Source of the DNA: Fidelibacterota bacterium
GTDB lineage: Bacteria > Fidelibacterota > Fidelibacteria > Fidelibacterales > Fidelibacteraceae
Length of the DNA: 64,000 nucleotides
Direction: 5' to 3'
NCBI GenBank assembly: GCA_030156395.1
Contig: JASGMP010000001.1
Coordinates: 43,909 to 107,908 of the forward strand
In this document: piece after piece, positions 27,901 through 36,453 of the stretch
How the letters are laid out: every line of letters begins with the position of its first letter
Numbering within the stretch: the first letter of the stretch is position 1
Notes under the pieces: model-generated
Database searches by the model: none
What the model was told of the DNA's origin: nothing
The model's input: the letters and a program-made list of their open reading frames with translations, nothing else
Made by a program: the position numbers and the translations under genes

Positions 27901-28372
27901 GCAGGTCAACACCTCCCTCGACCAGTCCCTGAATCTGAGGTTTATAGGCTGTATAGATGGTGTCGGGACTCACATGGTTCAGAGAGGGCATCCGGCTTCC
28001 GGGTCCCACCGAACCCGCTACCAGATGAAAGTTTTTCCTTCCTTTCAACTCATCGGCGATTTTCCGGGCACGTTGGGCTCCTGCAAAATTCAGCTCATAG
28101 GTCCGATCTTCCAAACCATGTTCCTTTAGAACCAGAGCATTAGCTCCAAACGTATTTGTTTCAATAATATTGGCTCCGGCATCGAGATACTGCCGGTGAA
28201 TGGATTCAATAAGGTCCGGCCGGGAAACATTCAGAATTTCAGGACACCCTTCATGACCGGCGTAATCTTCCGGCTTCAAACCGGCATCATCAATCAGGGT
28301 CCCCATGGCTCCGTCAATGATGCAAACGCCCCGCGTAAGATAATCGTGAAAAGCTTTTCGGCTGATGGCCAT
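24986..28372 (-). CDS. metH: Cobalamin-dependent methionine synthase
   Basis: Transfers methyl from 5-methyl-THF to homocysteine. The 1128-residue enzyme has all modules in order: homocysteine-binding barrel (IDGAMGTLI; zinc cysteines in GLNCATG and GGCCGST), pterin-binding domain ([19 protein letters not shown], VDVSL), B12 cap, B12-binding domain ([22 protein letters not shown] with the cobalt-ligating His), and the C-terminal reactivation domain ([22 protein letters not shown] and [20 protein letters not shown]). It is slightly shorter than E. coli MetH. GAGGTGAT precedes the ATG. I looked for a cobalamin or SAM riboswitch in the 171-bp gap to glgP and recognised none. Confidence 0.96.
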   Translation of the reverse strand: [1128 protein letters not shown]

Positions 28373-28543
28373 ATCACCTCGTATCTTTTATATAATTTAC
28401 CGGAATCCGGAGAGAGGAAAAACAGGCAATCACCATTTGGGAATCTTTTCTCAGGGATTCTCGGGTATTCACTCATATTTGGGTGATATTTTTCTTGTCC
28501 CCGTCGGTAAACTCCAATAATTTTTCTCGCAAATGGAGGAATT

Positions 28544-31093
28544 ATGAAAAATTTTCGCAGGATTACTGTCCAGAGTTTTGTCCCCGAAGAGCTTCAGGAA
28601 CTCAAAGAATTTAGTTACAATTTATGGTGGAGCTGGAAGCCTAATGCCCAGAAACTTTTCCAGACTTTAGGGGATGAACTGTGGTATGATGTTGAACACA
28701 ATCCTTTAAAACTTTTAAAATATCTAAGTCAGAATCAATTTAATACCAAAGCAAACGATCCTGAATTTCTGAACATGATGAAGTCGGTGATGGATGAGTT
28801 CAATCATTACATGTCCCGAAAGGACACCTGGTTTGATGAAACATACCCGGAAAAAGAGGATTTTCTGGTAGCTTATTTTTCGGCAGAATTTGGTATTCAT
28901 GAAAGCGTTCCTGTGTACTCCGGTGGATTGGGGATCCTGGCTGGAGACCATTGTAAAAGCGCCAGTGATCTGGGGATCCCCCTGGTGGGCGTGGGTATGA
29001 TGTACAAACAGGGATATTTCAACCAGCAGATAGATGGGGATGGGAATCAGGAGAACATGTATCCAAGCTATGATTTTGGAGAAATTCCCATTCAACTAAC
29101 CCGAGACGAAAAAGGCAACCCCCGTAAAATTTTTATCAATTTACCCGGGCGGAAAGTATATGCGCAGATCTGGCGAATGCAGGCCGGGAGAACATCCATC
29201 TACCTTTTGGACACTGACATTCAGGAGAACCTGCCAGAAGACCGAATTCTGACATCCCAACTGTACGGTGGAGACCATGAAATGCGGATCACTCAGGAGC
29301 TGTTGTTGGGAATCGGAGGCGTTCGGGCTTTGCGTTTGCTGGGATATAAGCCTTCTGTCTGGCACATGAATGAAGGACATTCAGCCTTTCTGGTTCTGGA
29401 AAGGGTCCGTGAACTGGTCGAAGAGGATATGGCCTTTGATGTGGCGAAAGAAATCGTATCCAGCAGTTCCATTTTCACCACACATACGCCTGTTTCAGCA
29501 GGACACGATGCATTTGACGAAGCCCTGATGCATAAATATTTTGATCATTGTTTTCAGAATTACGGACTGGACTGGAATACCTTTTACATGCTGGGACGTG
29601 ATGCCAACAAGAACTTCAGCATGACGGTCCTTGCCATGAAGATGGCTAAAAGCTGCAATGGGGTGAGTCGTCTGCACGGTGAAGTAAGCCGTCGTTTGTG
29701 GAGTGATATTTGGAAAGACATTCCGGTGTGTGAAATTCCCATTACCCATGTAACCAACGGAATTCACACAGAAACATGGGTCTCCCGGGAATTCCGAAAA
29801 CTCTATAACGAATACCTGGGAGACGATTGGATTGTACGCATTGATAATCCGGAGATGTGGGAAACCGTCAACGATATTCCGGCCGGGCGACTTTGGGATG
29901 TCCATAAAATCCGGAAACAGCGGCTGGTGGATGTGGTTAAGCAGCGCATCAGAAACCGGGACCAGCGGAATGGTATTCCCCAATACATGACAGACCGTGC
30001 CTTGGAAAATCTGACACCCGACGCCCTGTTTATAGGTTTTGCCCGACGTTTTGCCACCTACAAGCGGGCAACTCTTCTTTTCCGGGATATTGAACGTTTG
30101 AAACGTCTTGTCTCTAACCGTGAAAAACCGGTCATCTTTTTCTTTGCCGGAAAAGCACATCCTGCAGATCGTCCGGGACAATCCCTGATCAAGGAAATTT
30201 ACCATATCAGCATGAGTGAACCGTTTTTAGGAAAGATTTTCATTCTGGAAAATTACAACATGACCCTGGCACGGTACCTGGTATCCGGTGTAGATATCTG
30301 GCTGAACAATCCAAGACGCCCCCGGGAAGCCAGCGGGACATCCGGTGAAAAGGTCCCTGTAAACGGCGGCATCAATTTCTCCGTCCTTGACGGATGGTGG
30401 GTGGAAGGATTTAACGGAAAAAACGGATGGACCATCGGCGAACCAAAAGAATATGCCAATAACGATATCCAGGACAGTGAGGACAGTGCCAACCTGTATT
30501 ACACACTGGAGAATGCCATCATACCGGAATATTTTGAACGGTCCAACAGTGATCCCTATTCTGAAGCCTGGATCCGACGCATGAAAGAATCCATACGCTC
30601 TGTGGCTCCGGTATACAGTACACACCGGATGGTGAAAGACTATATGAACAACCTTTATAAACCCGCTTTTGAGCACAAACAACTTCTCACGGCTGATAAT
30701 TATAAAAAAGCAAAAGAGCTGGTGGAATGGAAACAAAAAATTGTTCATGCCTGGAAAGATGTTTGGGTTACTGAAATCAATCCGTTGGAAGAATTCATCA
30801 ATACATTGCATATGCAAATTACCTGTGATGTGATGTTGGACGGATTGAATCCTGACGATGTCAAAGTAGAAGTTTACCTGGTGAGGGAATACCAGGAAGA
30901 TCAAGCACCCGTATCTGTCGTGGAATTGAAACTCAAAGAAAAAAATACCGAAGGACGATATGTCTATGCAGGAACGGTGGAAATTCCAAAGGCAGGGACC
31001 TACAGCTACAACATTCGGGTAAGGCCTTGGCATAAGGACCTGCTGCACCCCTTTGAAATGGGAATGATCCGCTGGATGCAGATTGTCAGTTAA
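28544..31093 (+). CDS. glgP: Alpha-glucan (glycogen/maltodextrin) phosphorylase, DUF3417 type
   Basis: GT35 enzyme releasing glucose 1-phosphate from alpha-1,4-glucans. The 849-residue protein starts with the DUF3417 segment (ELKEFSYNLWWSWKPNAQKLF) typical of the shorter AgpA-like class of phosphorylases. Catalytic blocks visible: VYSGGLGILAGDHCKSASDLGIPLVGVG, VWHMNEGHSAFLVLER, THTPVSAGHDAF, FARRFATYKRA, and REASGTSGEKVPVNGGINFS with the PLP lysine in SGEK. The last 150 residues are a beta-sandwich tail. GGAGGAATT precedes the ATG, and a strong terminator follows. A ROK regulator sits downstream. It diverges from metH; the shared 171-bp gap holds both promoters. Confidence 0.93.
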   Translation: MKNFRRITVQSFVPEELQELKEFSYNLWWSWKPNAQKLFQTLGDELWYDVEHNPLKLLKYLSQNQFNTKANDPEFLNMMKSVMDEFNHYMSRKDTWFDETYPEKEDFLVAYFSAEFGIHESVPVYSGGLGILAGDHCKSASDLGIPLVGVGMMYKQGYFNQQIDGDGNQENMYPSYDFGEIPIQLTRDEKGNPRKIFINLPGRKVYAQIWRMQAGRTSIYLLDTDIQENLPEDRILTSQLYGGDHEMRITQELLLGIGGVRALRLLGYKPSVWHMNEGHSAFLVLERVRELVEEDMAFDVAKEIVSSSSIFTTHTPVSAGHDAFDEALMHKYFDHCFQNYGLDWNTFYMLGRDANKNFSMTVLAMKMAKSCNGVSRLHGEVSRRLWSDIWKDIPVCEIPITHVTNGIHTETWVSREFRKLYNEYLGDDWIVRIDNPEMWETVNDIPAGRLWDVHKIRKQRLVDVVKQRIRNRDQRNGIPQYMTDRALENLTPDALFIGFARRFATYKRATLLFRDIERLKRLVSNREKPVIFFFAGKAHPADRPGQSLIKEIYHISMSEPFLGKIFILENYNMTLARYLVSGVDIWLNNPRRPREASGTSGEKVPVNGGINFSVLDGWWVEGFNGKNGWTIGEPKEYANNDIQDSEDSANLYYTLENAIIPEYFERSNSDPYSEAWIRRMKESIRSVAPVYSTHRMVKDYMNNLYKPAFEHKQLLTADNYKKAKELVEWKQKIVHAWKDVWVTEINPLEEFINTLHMQITCDVMLDGLNPDDVKVEVYLVREYQEDQAPVSVVELKLKEKNTEGRYVYAGTVEIPKAGTYSYNIRVRPWHKDLLHPFEMGMIRWMQIVS

Positions 31094-31140
31094 TTCTCAC
31101 GGAATATCTAAAAGTTATTCCAGAATAAAAGTTATAAACA

Positions 31141-31175
31141 AAAACGGCAGTCCTAAGGGCTGTCGTTTTTATTTT
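31141..31175 (+). terminator. Terminator after glgP
   Basis: A 13-bp stem (31141-31153 with 31157-31169) containing two G-U pairs and a three-base TAA loop, followed by T-rich sequence. It ends the glgP transcript and separates it from the ROK gene, which has a perfect TATAAT at 31231-31236 as a candidate -10 but only a weak -35. Confidence 0.9.
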
Positions 31176-31278
31176 ATCCCTACTTCTCAAATTCAATTTA
31201 ATTTTTATGTGTTTCAATTCTATAAATTTGTATAATTAACAATGAATCATGTTTAACCTGAAGAACCGGTAAGTGATC

Positions 31279-32493
31279 ATGAATCAAACTCAAAAAGGCC
31301 GTCCAAGTTATTTATATCATTTGAATCAATCCCGAATATTTCGGTTCATTCGGTCAACCGGAAAAATTTCCAGGAATCAGCTCGCCCGGGAAACTGGTTT
31401 AAGCATCCCTACCATCAGCCGTTCCCTTCAGAATCTGGAAAATTTAGGATTGGTTGTGTCCTCCGGAAACCGGGAATCCGGTGAAAAAGGAGGACGCCCA
31501 TCACAGTTATTTCATTTCCCAGCCAATCAAAATTATGCGATTGGTATAGATCTGGAAAAAGAGACCTCATCCTGTATCCTGGCGGATATGACCGGAAAAA
31601 TCCGGGAGTTTATCACGATGAAAACACCCGCCGGGGCAACGGTGGAGAACGTGAACCGCATGGTCATCCAGTGTATCGAGGGGTTGCAATCTAAAATACC
31701 TTCCCAAGGGCACTTGCGAGGAGTAGGATTGTCAGTTCCGGGACTTGTCAACCGGCAGGAAGGAATTCTCACATACTCCCATACCTTTGGTTGGAAAAAC
31801 ATTCCTCTGGTCTCCCTTATCCGAAAGAAAATCCATATTCCGGTCTTTTTGGATAACGAGGCGAATCTCATCTCACTGGGTGAACTCTATTTTGGTTTGG
31901 GAAAAAGCTATAAAAATTTCATCTGTGTTGATATCCGATATGGCATTGGATGCGGGATCGTATATGAGAAAAGACTGCTGGATATCCCCGGAGAGTTGGG
32001 ACAAATTTGCTTGGATGACCTGACGGGCGTCAAGGAAGGCACGCCCCGACTGACATTGGAAGACAGGTCATCGGATCATGCGATTTTGCAAAAAGTCGAA
32101 ACAATGCTGAAACAGGGTACCACTTCTTCTCTTCTCAGCTCTTATACAGGACCTGTCACCCTGGATAAATTCAGAGAGGCCTTGCTGATAAACGATCAGA
32201 CAGTGCTGACAATCTTTAATCAGGCTCTGTCAGATCTGGGCATAGCCCTGGCTTTCCTGGTAAATATTTTTCATCCCGAAGCCTTTATTTTTCACGGCCC
32301 GATCACCGAAAATAACCCCTTATTTTATTCACGGTTATGGGAAATTATCCACACTTGCTCACTCAGTCCCTTCTCAGCAACTCTGGATTTAAAACCCTCC
32401 TGCTTTCAGAATATGGGAGGCTCCGTTGGAGCTGTAGCTCTGGTGCTACATGAACTCCTCGATCTGAACCCTGCCTTTTTTACCAAATCCTGA
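31279..32493 (+). CDS. ROK-family transcriptional regulator
   Basis: A 404-residue NagC/XylR-type protein. Residues about 12-75 form a winged helix-turn-helix (IFRFIRSTGKISRNQLARETGLSIPTISRSLQNLENLGLV); the rest is a ROK sugar-kinase-like fold (AIGIDLEKETSSCILADMTG, GVGLSVPGLVN, FLDNEANLISLGELYFG). The usual zinc site is missing: the GEIGH histidine is replaced in GELGQICLDD, and the CxCGxxGC cluster is absent. It is thus a regulator without kinase-type zinc architecture. Position next to glgP suggests control of polysaccharide use. ATG 31279 follows GGTAAG; a GTG at 31273 is an alternative. Confidence 0.85.
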   Translation: MNQTQKGRPSYLYHLNQSRIFRFIRSTGKISRNQLARETGLSIPTISRSLQNLENLGLVVSSGNRESGEKGGRPSQLFHFPANQNYAIGIDLEKETSSCILADMTGKIREFITMKTPAGATVENVNRMVIQCIEGLQSKIPSQGHLRGVGLSVPGLVNRQEGILTYSHTFGWKNIPLVSLIRKKIHIPVFLDNEANLISLGELYFGLGKSYKNFICVDIRYGIGCGIVYEKRLLDIPGELGQICLDDLTGVKEGTPRLTLEDRSSDHAILQKVETMLKQGTTSSLLSSYTGPVTLDKFREALLINDQTVLTIFNQALSDLGIALAFLVNIFHPEAFIFHGPITENNPLFYSRLWEIIHTCSLSPFSATLDLKPSCFQNMGGSVGAVALVLHELLDLNPAFFTKS

Positions 32494-32526
32494 CCCGAAA
32501 ATGACAAAAAAGCCCCCTAAAAGAGA

Positions 32527-32600
32527 AGTCCCGGTACGAAGACCGGGACTGGGGAGAGAGAAGCATGATGAAAGAGAAAAATGACTATTGCAAAACCTGA
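32527..32600 (+). other. GC-rich hairpin followed by an 11-codon ORF with strong ribosome-binding site
   Basis: The gap 32494-32768 holds a perfect 9-bp stem AGTCCCGGT/ACCGGGACT with a six-base loop (32527-32550). GGGGAGAGAG (32551-32560) then leads into ATG at 32565 and a short frame MMKEKNDYCKT ending at 32600. There is no T-run after the stem, so it is not a standard terminator. It could be a terminator variant for the ROK gene, a leader peptide remnant or a small RNA. The remaining AT-rich bases to 32768 show nothing else recognisable. Confidence 0.35.
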
Positions 32601-32768
32601 AAAGGTAGTTTTCAGTACATCCTTATCTTTCAACGGTTATAAAATAAACAATTTTCAAGACATAAAACAAGCATATTTTTTTTGATTATTCAGGTTTTTT
32701 AAATTTTCTATGAATTTTTAAGCTCTTTTAAAGAAGAATAACAACAAAATATCGACAAATTGGGTTTA

Positions 32769-33182
32769 TTATCGAAGGCGGTCAAAGAAACGTCTTAATA
32801 TATTCCGTTTGATATTCTTTTTATACAGGGACTCCAGGTCGTAATCTTCCGGATGGAGCATCTGAAGGATTTCCGTCCAGGATACTAATCCGCCAATATT
32901 CCGGTCGTCAATATAAATTTCCGCATTGATTTTCCGGCTTCTGTTTTTTTCATGATTTTCACCGGGATAGCTTTCATTCACGGCCCAGAATTCTACACCC
33001 TTTTTTTTGCAGTATTCCACGGCTTCGGTCAGATTATCACCTGTTCGGTAAGTCCATAAAATGAGTTTGTGTCCCTTTTGTTGCAAAATTTTCAGGGCCT
33101 CAAAAGCATAGGGGATTTCTTTCCCAATGGCCGGATAACGGTGTTCCACAAGTGTCCCGTCAAAATCCACTGCAATGATCAT
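32769..33182 (-). CDS. HAD-superfamily hydrolase, BT0820-like
   Basis: A 137-residue minimal HAD protein. Motif I is IIAVDFDGTLVEH at the very N-terminus with both catalytic aspartates, motif II is LILWTYRTGD, and motif III/IV is EIYIDDRNIGG. The compact size without a cap domain and the DFDGTLVE start resemble small Bacteroidetes phosphatases of the BT0820 kind, whose physiological substrate is not established. GGAG precedes the ATG. The gene stands alone, 99 bases downstream of the exonuclease gene on the same strand. Confidence 0.8.
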   Translation of the reverse strand: MIIAVDFDGTLVEHRYPAIGKEIPYAFEALKILQQKGHKLILWTYRTGDNLTEAVEYCKKKGVEFWAVNESYPGENHEKNRSRKINAEIYIDDRNIGGLVSWTEILQMLHPEDYDLESLYKKNIKRNILRRFFDRLR

Positions 33183-33281
33183 CGAAACTCCACTTTTATT
33201 GAAAATTTATATAACCTTGGTCTATTTCGCAAATACGGCCCGCTTGATATATCAAATCATATCAGAAACTGGCCAGACGAG

Positions 33282-33875
33282 TTATTTCCGTTTTGCGGAC
33301 AATTTTTGGGCCTGCTTAACAGTCATTCGATCCCAGCCGGGTTGCCTTAAAATCATTTCCAATATGAAAGCCGATCCCACAGCATCGTAGTAAGCATCAT
33401 GGGGATGGCCGCCAGGATAGATGTTTTTTACGGTGTCGGTAAGATTCAGTCTGTCCAGTAAATATTCCAGGTTATACTTTTCCAGCTGGGGCCATACTTG
33501 CCGGCTCATGTTGAGTGTGTCGATCCAAATTCCGTCCGAATGGGCAGGGAAAACATTTCCCAGAATTTTTTTCTCTGTTCCCGTATTATGAGCCGCTAAA
33601 ATCTGCCCATCAATAAATGGCCGGATGTCATGCCACAATTCAACAAGCCGGGGAGAGCGTTTCAACACATGCCGGATACGGGCATGACGACCTGGAACAT
33701 AGGGATTAATCGGCCTGTCTCCTACGTAGAGAAAACGATTCAGGTTTTTTTCCGGGTTTACTTTTCCTTTTTCCAGAACAATAAGCCCAATTTGCCAGGG
33801 TTCATCCGGGTAATCTGCCACCGGTCCCGTTGTTTCAAAATCGAGGACCGTTATGTTGGTTTCTTTCAATAACAC
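33282..33875 (-). CDS. DEDDh 3'-5' exonuclease (DnaQ-like)
   Basis: A 197-residue exonuclease-fold protein. ExoI is ITVLDFETTGP (D12 and E14), ExoIII is HPHDAYYDAVGSAFIL with catalytic His and Asp. The ExoII block reads LAAHNTGTEKKIL, where the usual Asp of HNxxFD is Glu, a substitution that may be family-wide in this subgroup. The protein lacks other domains, so it is a stand-alone DnaQ-like nuclease, possibly for repair or RNA. A GTG start at 33873-33875 is preceded by GGAG; the degenerate GAGTT repeats begin immediately upstream of that site. Confidence 0.8.
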   Translation of the reverse strand: MLLKETNITVLDFETTGPVADYPDEPWQIGLIVLEKGKVNPEKNLNRFLYVGDRPINPYVPGRHARIRHVLKRSPRLVELWHDIRPFIDGQILAAHNTGTEKKILGNVFPAHSDGIWIDTLNMSRQVWPQLEKYNLEYLLDRLNLTDTVKNIYPGGHPHDAYYDAVGSAFILEMILRQPGWDRMTVKQAQKLSAKRK

Positions 33876-33884
33876 GCTTTCTCC

Positions 33885-33967
33885 GAGTTTTGAGTGAAAA
33901 GTGGAGAGTTGTGAGTTGGAGTGGTGAGTTATGAGTTGAATTTTGAGTCTTGAGTTTTGAGTTGTAA
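33885..33967. repeat. Degenerate heptamer array, GAGTTNT-type
   Basis: About ten imperfect copies of a seven-base unit around GAGTTTT/GAGTTGT/GAGTTAT run from 33885 to 33967. They lie between the exonuclease start and the octamer array, and touch the exonuclease ribosome-binding region. Confidence 0.7.
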
Positions 33968-33978
33968 CTCATCAAATA

Positions 33979-34178
33979 CCCCTGAACCCTTGAACCCCTG
34001 AGCCCCTGAACCCCTGAACCCTTGAACCCTTGAACCCCTGAGCCCCTGAACCTCTGAACCCTTGAACCCTTGAACCCCTGAGCCCCTGAACCCCTGAACC
34101 CCTGAGCCCCTGAACCCCTGAACCCCTGAGCCCCTGAACCCCTGAACCCCTGAACCCCTAAGCCCTTAAACATTTAAA
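33979..34178. repeat. Octamer minisatellite, consensus CCCCTGAA, 25 units
   Basis: Twenty-five contiguous eight-base units. Most are CCCCTGAA, CCCCTGAG or CCCTTGAA, arranged partly in a higher-order 40-base pattern (the series GAA, TTGAA, TTGAA, GAG, GAA recurs between 34011 and 34090). The last three units decay (CCCCTAAG, CCCTTAAA, CATTTAAA) and form the 3' end of ablB, which stops at 34158. On the minus strand the unit is TTCAGGGG. Confidence 0.95.
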
Positions 34179-34997
34179 CCACACATTCATACTCTCAATT
34201 CCCTTCCCAATCCGTGTATTATTGATCAGGGTCCCGCCGTATTTATATCCCAGACGGGAGAATGTGATATTCATACCGAAAGAAACAGCTCGTGCAATGG
34301 TGTAGGCCGTGATAAAACCCTCTTTCGCACAGAATATTTCCATCTCTTTCAACAGGTGTCTTGCCAGTGAACGTCCGCGATAATCAGGCAGAGTGGCAAA
34401 ATCCGTCATTTCTACAAAGGCATGATCCCGGTACATCTCAGCAGAAGAAGCGGCAATGATTTTTTCTTCGTTATGCACAATAAAATACCGGTTATGCCCC
34501 GAATCCATGGAGTCCTTCAAAAATTCCGGATCTCCAATGGGAAAGGGATATTCGGGAAAAACGGCCTGATACACGGTCGCCAGCTCAGGAAGATCTTTCT
34601 CTTCAGCCACCCGGAGGTTAAACCCTTTTTTCAAGGAAGCAGGGACCGGTTTGACAGATTTATCCAGAGCCGTGCGCAGCACTTTATTTAAATGCTCTCC
34701 CCGTTTTGCTTTTTTCCTCCGGTCAGACAGGAAATATCCTAAAAAATATCCTTTTTCTTTCCCGGCATATAAATCCGGTATCACGGCTTCAGTTAGAAAC
34801 CCCCTGTCGATAAATGGCCGGATTCCTTTCTCAGGAATCCGGACAAAAACTTTGGTATACTGTTTCAGTCGGGCCAATTCTAGCAGGGATTCAGCGATGA
34901 ATTCCGCATCATCACCCCCCCACTCCATGAGATAAATCCGGTCATTATAGGTTCCGTGCTGAATCAGGGATTTTCCAATATATTCTATTTGGTCCAT
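34158..34997 (-). CDS. ablB: Putative beta-lysine N-acetyltransferase
   Basis: Acetylates the epsilon amino group of beta-lysine to give N-epsilon-acetyl-beta-lysine, a compatible solute of methanogens and some bacteria. The 279-residue protein has an N-terminal half of AblB type (ILMEWGGDD-like YLMEWGGDDAEFIAESLL, KVFVRIPEKG, LTEAVIPDLYAG) and a C-terminal GNAT domain with acetyl-CoA loop LPDYRGRSLARHLLKEME and RLGYKYGGTLINNT. It starts on the last base of the ablA stop codon. Its final codons are made from decayed octamer repeat units, so the C-terminus has probably been reshaped by the array. Confidence 0.92.
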   Translation of the reverse strand: MDQIEYIGKSLIQHGTYNDRIYLMEWGGDDAEFIAESLLELARLKQYTKVFVRIPEKGIRPFIDRGFLTEAVIPDLYAGKEKGYFLGYFLSDRRKKAKRGEHLNKVLRTALDKSVKPVPASLKKGFNLRVAEEKDLPELATVYQAVFPEYPFPIGDPEFLKDSMDSGHNRYFIVHNEEKIIAASSAEMYRDHAFVEMTDFATLPDYRGRSLARHLLKEMEIFCAKEGFITAYTIARAVSFGMNITFSRLGYKYGGTLINNTRIGKGIESMNVWFKCLRA

Positions 34998-36337
34998 TAT
35001 GGGGCATCCTGTTTTATTTCATCCGTCTTACCATTTCTCCGGTTAAATCTTTCATTATCCTGGGGAATCAGTGAATAGGTATCATCGTCGTAGCTTAAGA
35101 GTTTTTCGATACCAATAGCTTTATATTCATCGGCTTCTTCCAGTTTAAGCTGAAGTTTGCAATCCTCACAATTCCTGTCACAAAAGACAGGTTTATAACT
35201 ATCAGGTTCCTTATAAGAACAGATTACCCCTTCATAATTCCTGAGTACCACCTTATTGGTTCCCCAGGAAATAAGATAATTCGGCATAACAGGGATTTTA
35301 CCCCCACCTCCAGGGGCATCAATCACATAACGGGGTACAGCAAAACCACTGGTATGGCCTATCAGACTTTCAATAATTTCGATTCCTTTACTGACCGGTG
35401 TCCGGAAATGGGACAAGCCTTCGGACAAGTCACATTGATAGAGGTAATAGGGGCGGACACGGTTTTTGACCAGTTTATGGACCAAACGGCGCATAATACG
35501 TGGACAGTCATTCACACCGGCCAGAAGCACACTTTGATTCCCCAGGGGAAATCCGCCATCTGCCAGTTTTCTCAAGGCTTCTTGTGCTGATGCTGTAACT
35601 TCCCGGGGATGATTGAAATGGGTGTTGATCCACAAAGGCTGATGCTTTTTCAGCATAGCTACCAATTCATCTGTAATCCGATAAGGCAAAACAACCGGTG
35701 TACGGGTCCCGATGCGAATGACTTCCACGTGCTTAATCTTCTGTAACTCTGTCAGAATCCAGTCCAAATACTGGTCACTCAGGAGGAAAGGATCTCCACC
35801 AGATAAGAGCACATCTCTGACAACCGGTGTATTCGCAATATAATCAATCCCCTTTTGTATCTGTGTTCGGTTCGGGATGGAATCTACATCGCCGACCTTC
35901 CGCTTCCGGGTGCAATGACGGCAATACATGGCACAGGTATTGCTGATATGAAACAAGACCCTATCTGGATAACGATGGGTAATTCCTTCCACCGGACTAT
36001 CCCGGTCCTCTGCTAGCGGATCAGTCATATCATACTCCGCGTGTATTAATTCAGATGGACTGGGGAAGGACTGCATCCAAACCGGGTCCTTTTCACGGTC
36101 CTCTGTGTCAATGAGGGATAAATAATAGGGCGTAATGGATAGGGGAAAGCGATTTACGGTTTCGTCCAGGTTCTTCCGCTCTTCAGGAGTGAATTTAATC
36201 CCCAGCAATGTTTCAAATGTATCAATATCCCGGACAGAATGCCGTAATTGCCATTTCCAGTCCTTCCATTTTTTTAATTTCACATCATCGGCTATTTTAC
36301 CGGCCAACTCTTTCTGATGATCATTAAATATGTTCAT
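34997..36337 (-). CDS. ablA: Lysine 2,3-aminomutase
   Basis: Radical-SAM/PLP enzyme converting L-lysine to beta-lysine. The 446-residue sequence has the CxxxCxxC cluster at C135, C139, C142 ([14 protein letters not shown]), the PLP-binding [12 protein letters not shown] region, and both aspartates that hold the substrate epsilon-amino group in the Clostridium enzyme (YQCDLSEG and YVIDAPGG, 37 residues apart). The structural zinc site is also complete: Cys in VNDCPRIM plus three C-terminal cysteines in [17 protein letters not shown] precedes the ATG. With ablB it makes the osmolyte N-epsilon-acetyl-beta-lysine. Confidence 0.95.
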   Translation of the reverse strand: MNIFNDHQKELAGKIADDVKLKKWKDWKWQLRHSVRDIDTFETLLGIKFTPEERKNLDETVNRFPLSITPYYLSLIDTEDREKDPVWMQSFPSPSELIHAEYDMTDPLAEDRDSPVEGITHRYPDRVLFHISNTCAMYCRHCTRKRKVGDVDSIPNRTQIQKGIDYIANTPVVRDVLLSGGDPFLLSDQYLDWILTELQKIKHVEVIRIGTRTPVVLPYRITDELVAMLKKHQPLWINTHFNHPREVTASAQEALRKLADGGFPLGNQSVLLAGVNDCPRIMRRLVHKLVKNRVRPYYLYQCDLSEGLSHFRTPVSKGIEIIESLIGHTSGFAVPRYVIDAPGGGGKIPVMPNYLISWGTNKVVLRNYEGVICSYKEPDSYKPVFCDRNCEDCKLQLKLEEADEYKAIGIEKLLSYDDDTYSLIPQDNERFNRRNGKTDEIKQDAP

Positions 36338-36453
36338 ATGTCTCTCCTTTTGAATAAATCCACAATGTAGCTTGGAAATTTAATGCGAATTGTCCTGTTT
36401 TTTCAATGTCCTCAACATATTAATATAATGATATTTTATAAGCATTCCAAGGG

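Noticed and set aside
28373..28543. Cobalamin or SAM riboswitch upstream of metH
   Set aside because: I looked for the B12-box and the SAM core on the minus strand and recognised neither; a covariance-model scan would be decisive.
33835..34173. 112-residue minus-strand ORF with GFRGSGVQ-type repeats
   Set aside because: It is the translation of the octamer array and lacks a ribosome-binding site; it runs into the exonuclease gene in another frame.
33979..34178. CRISPR-like array
   Set aside because: Units are eight bases and contiguous without spacers, and no cas genes are nearby.
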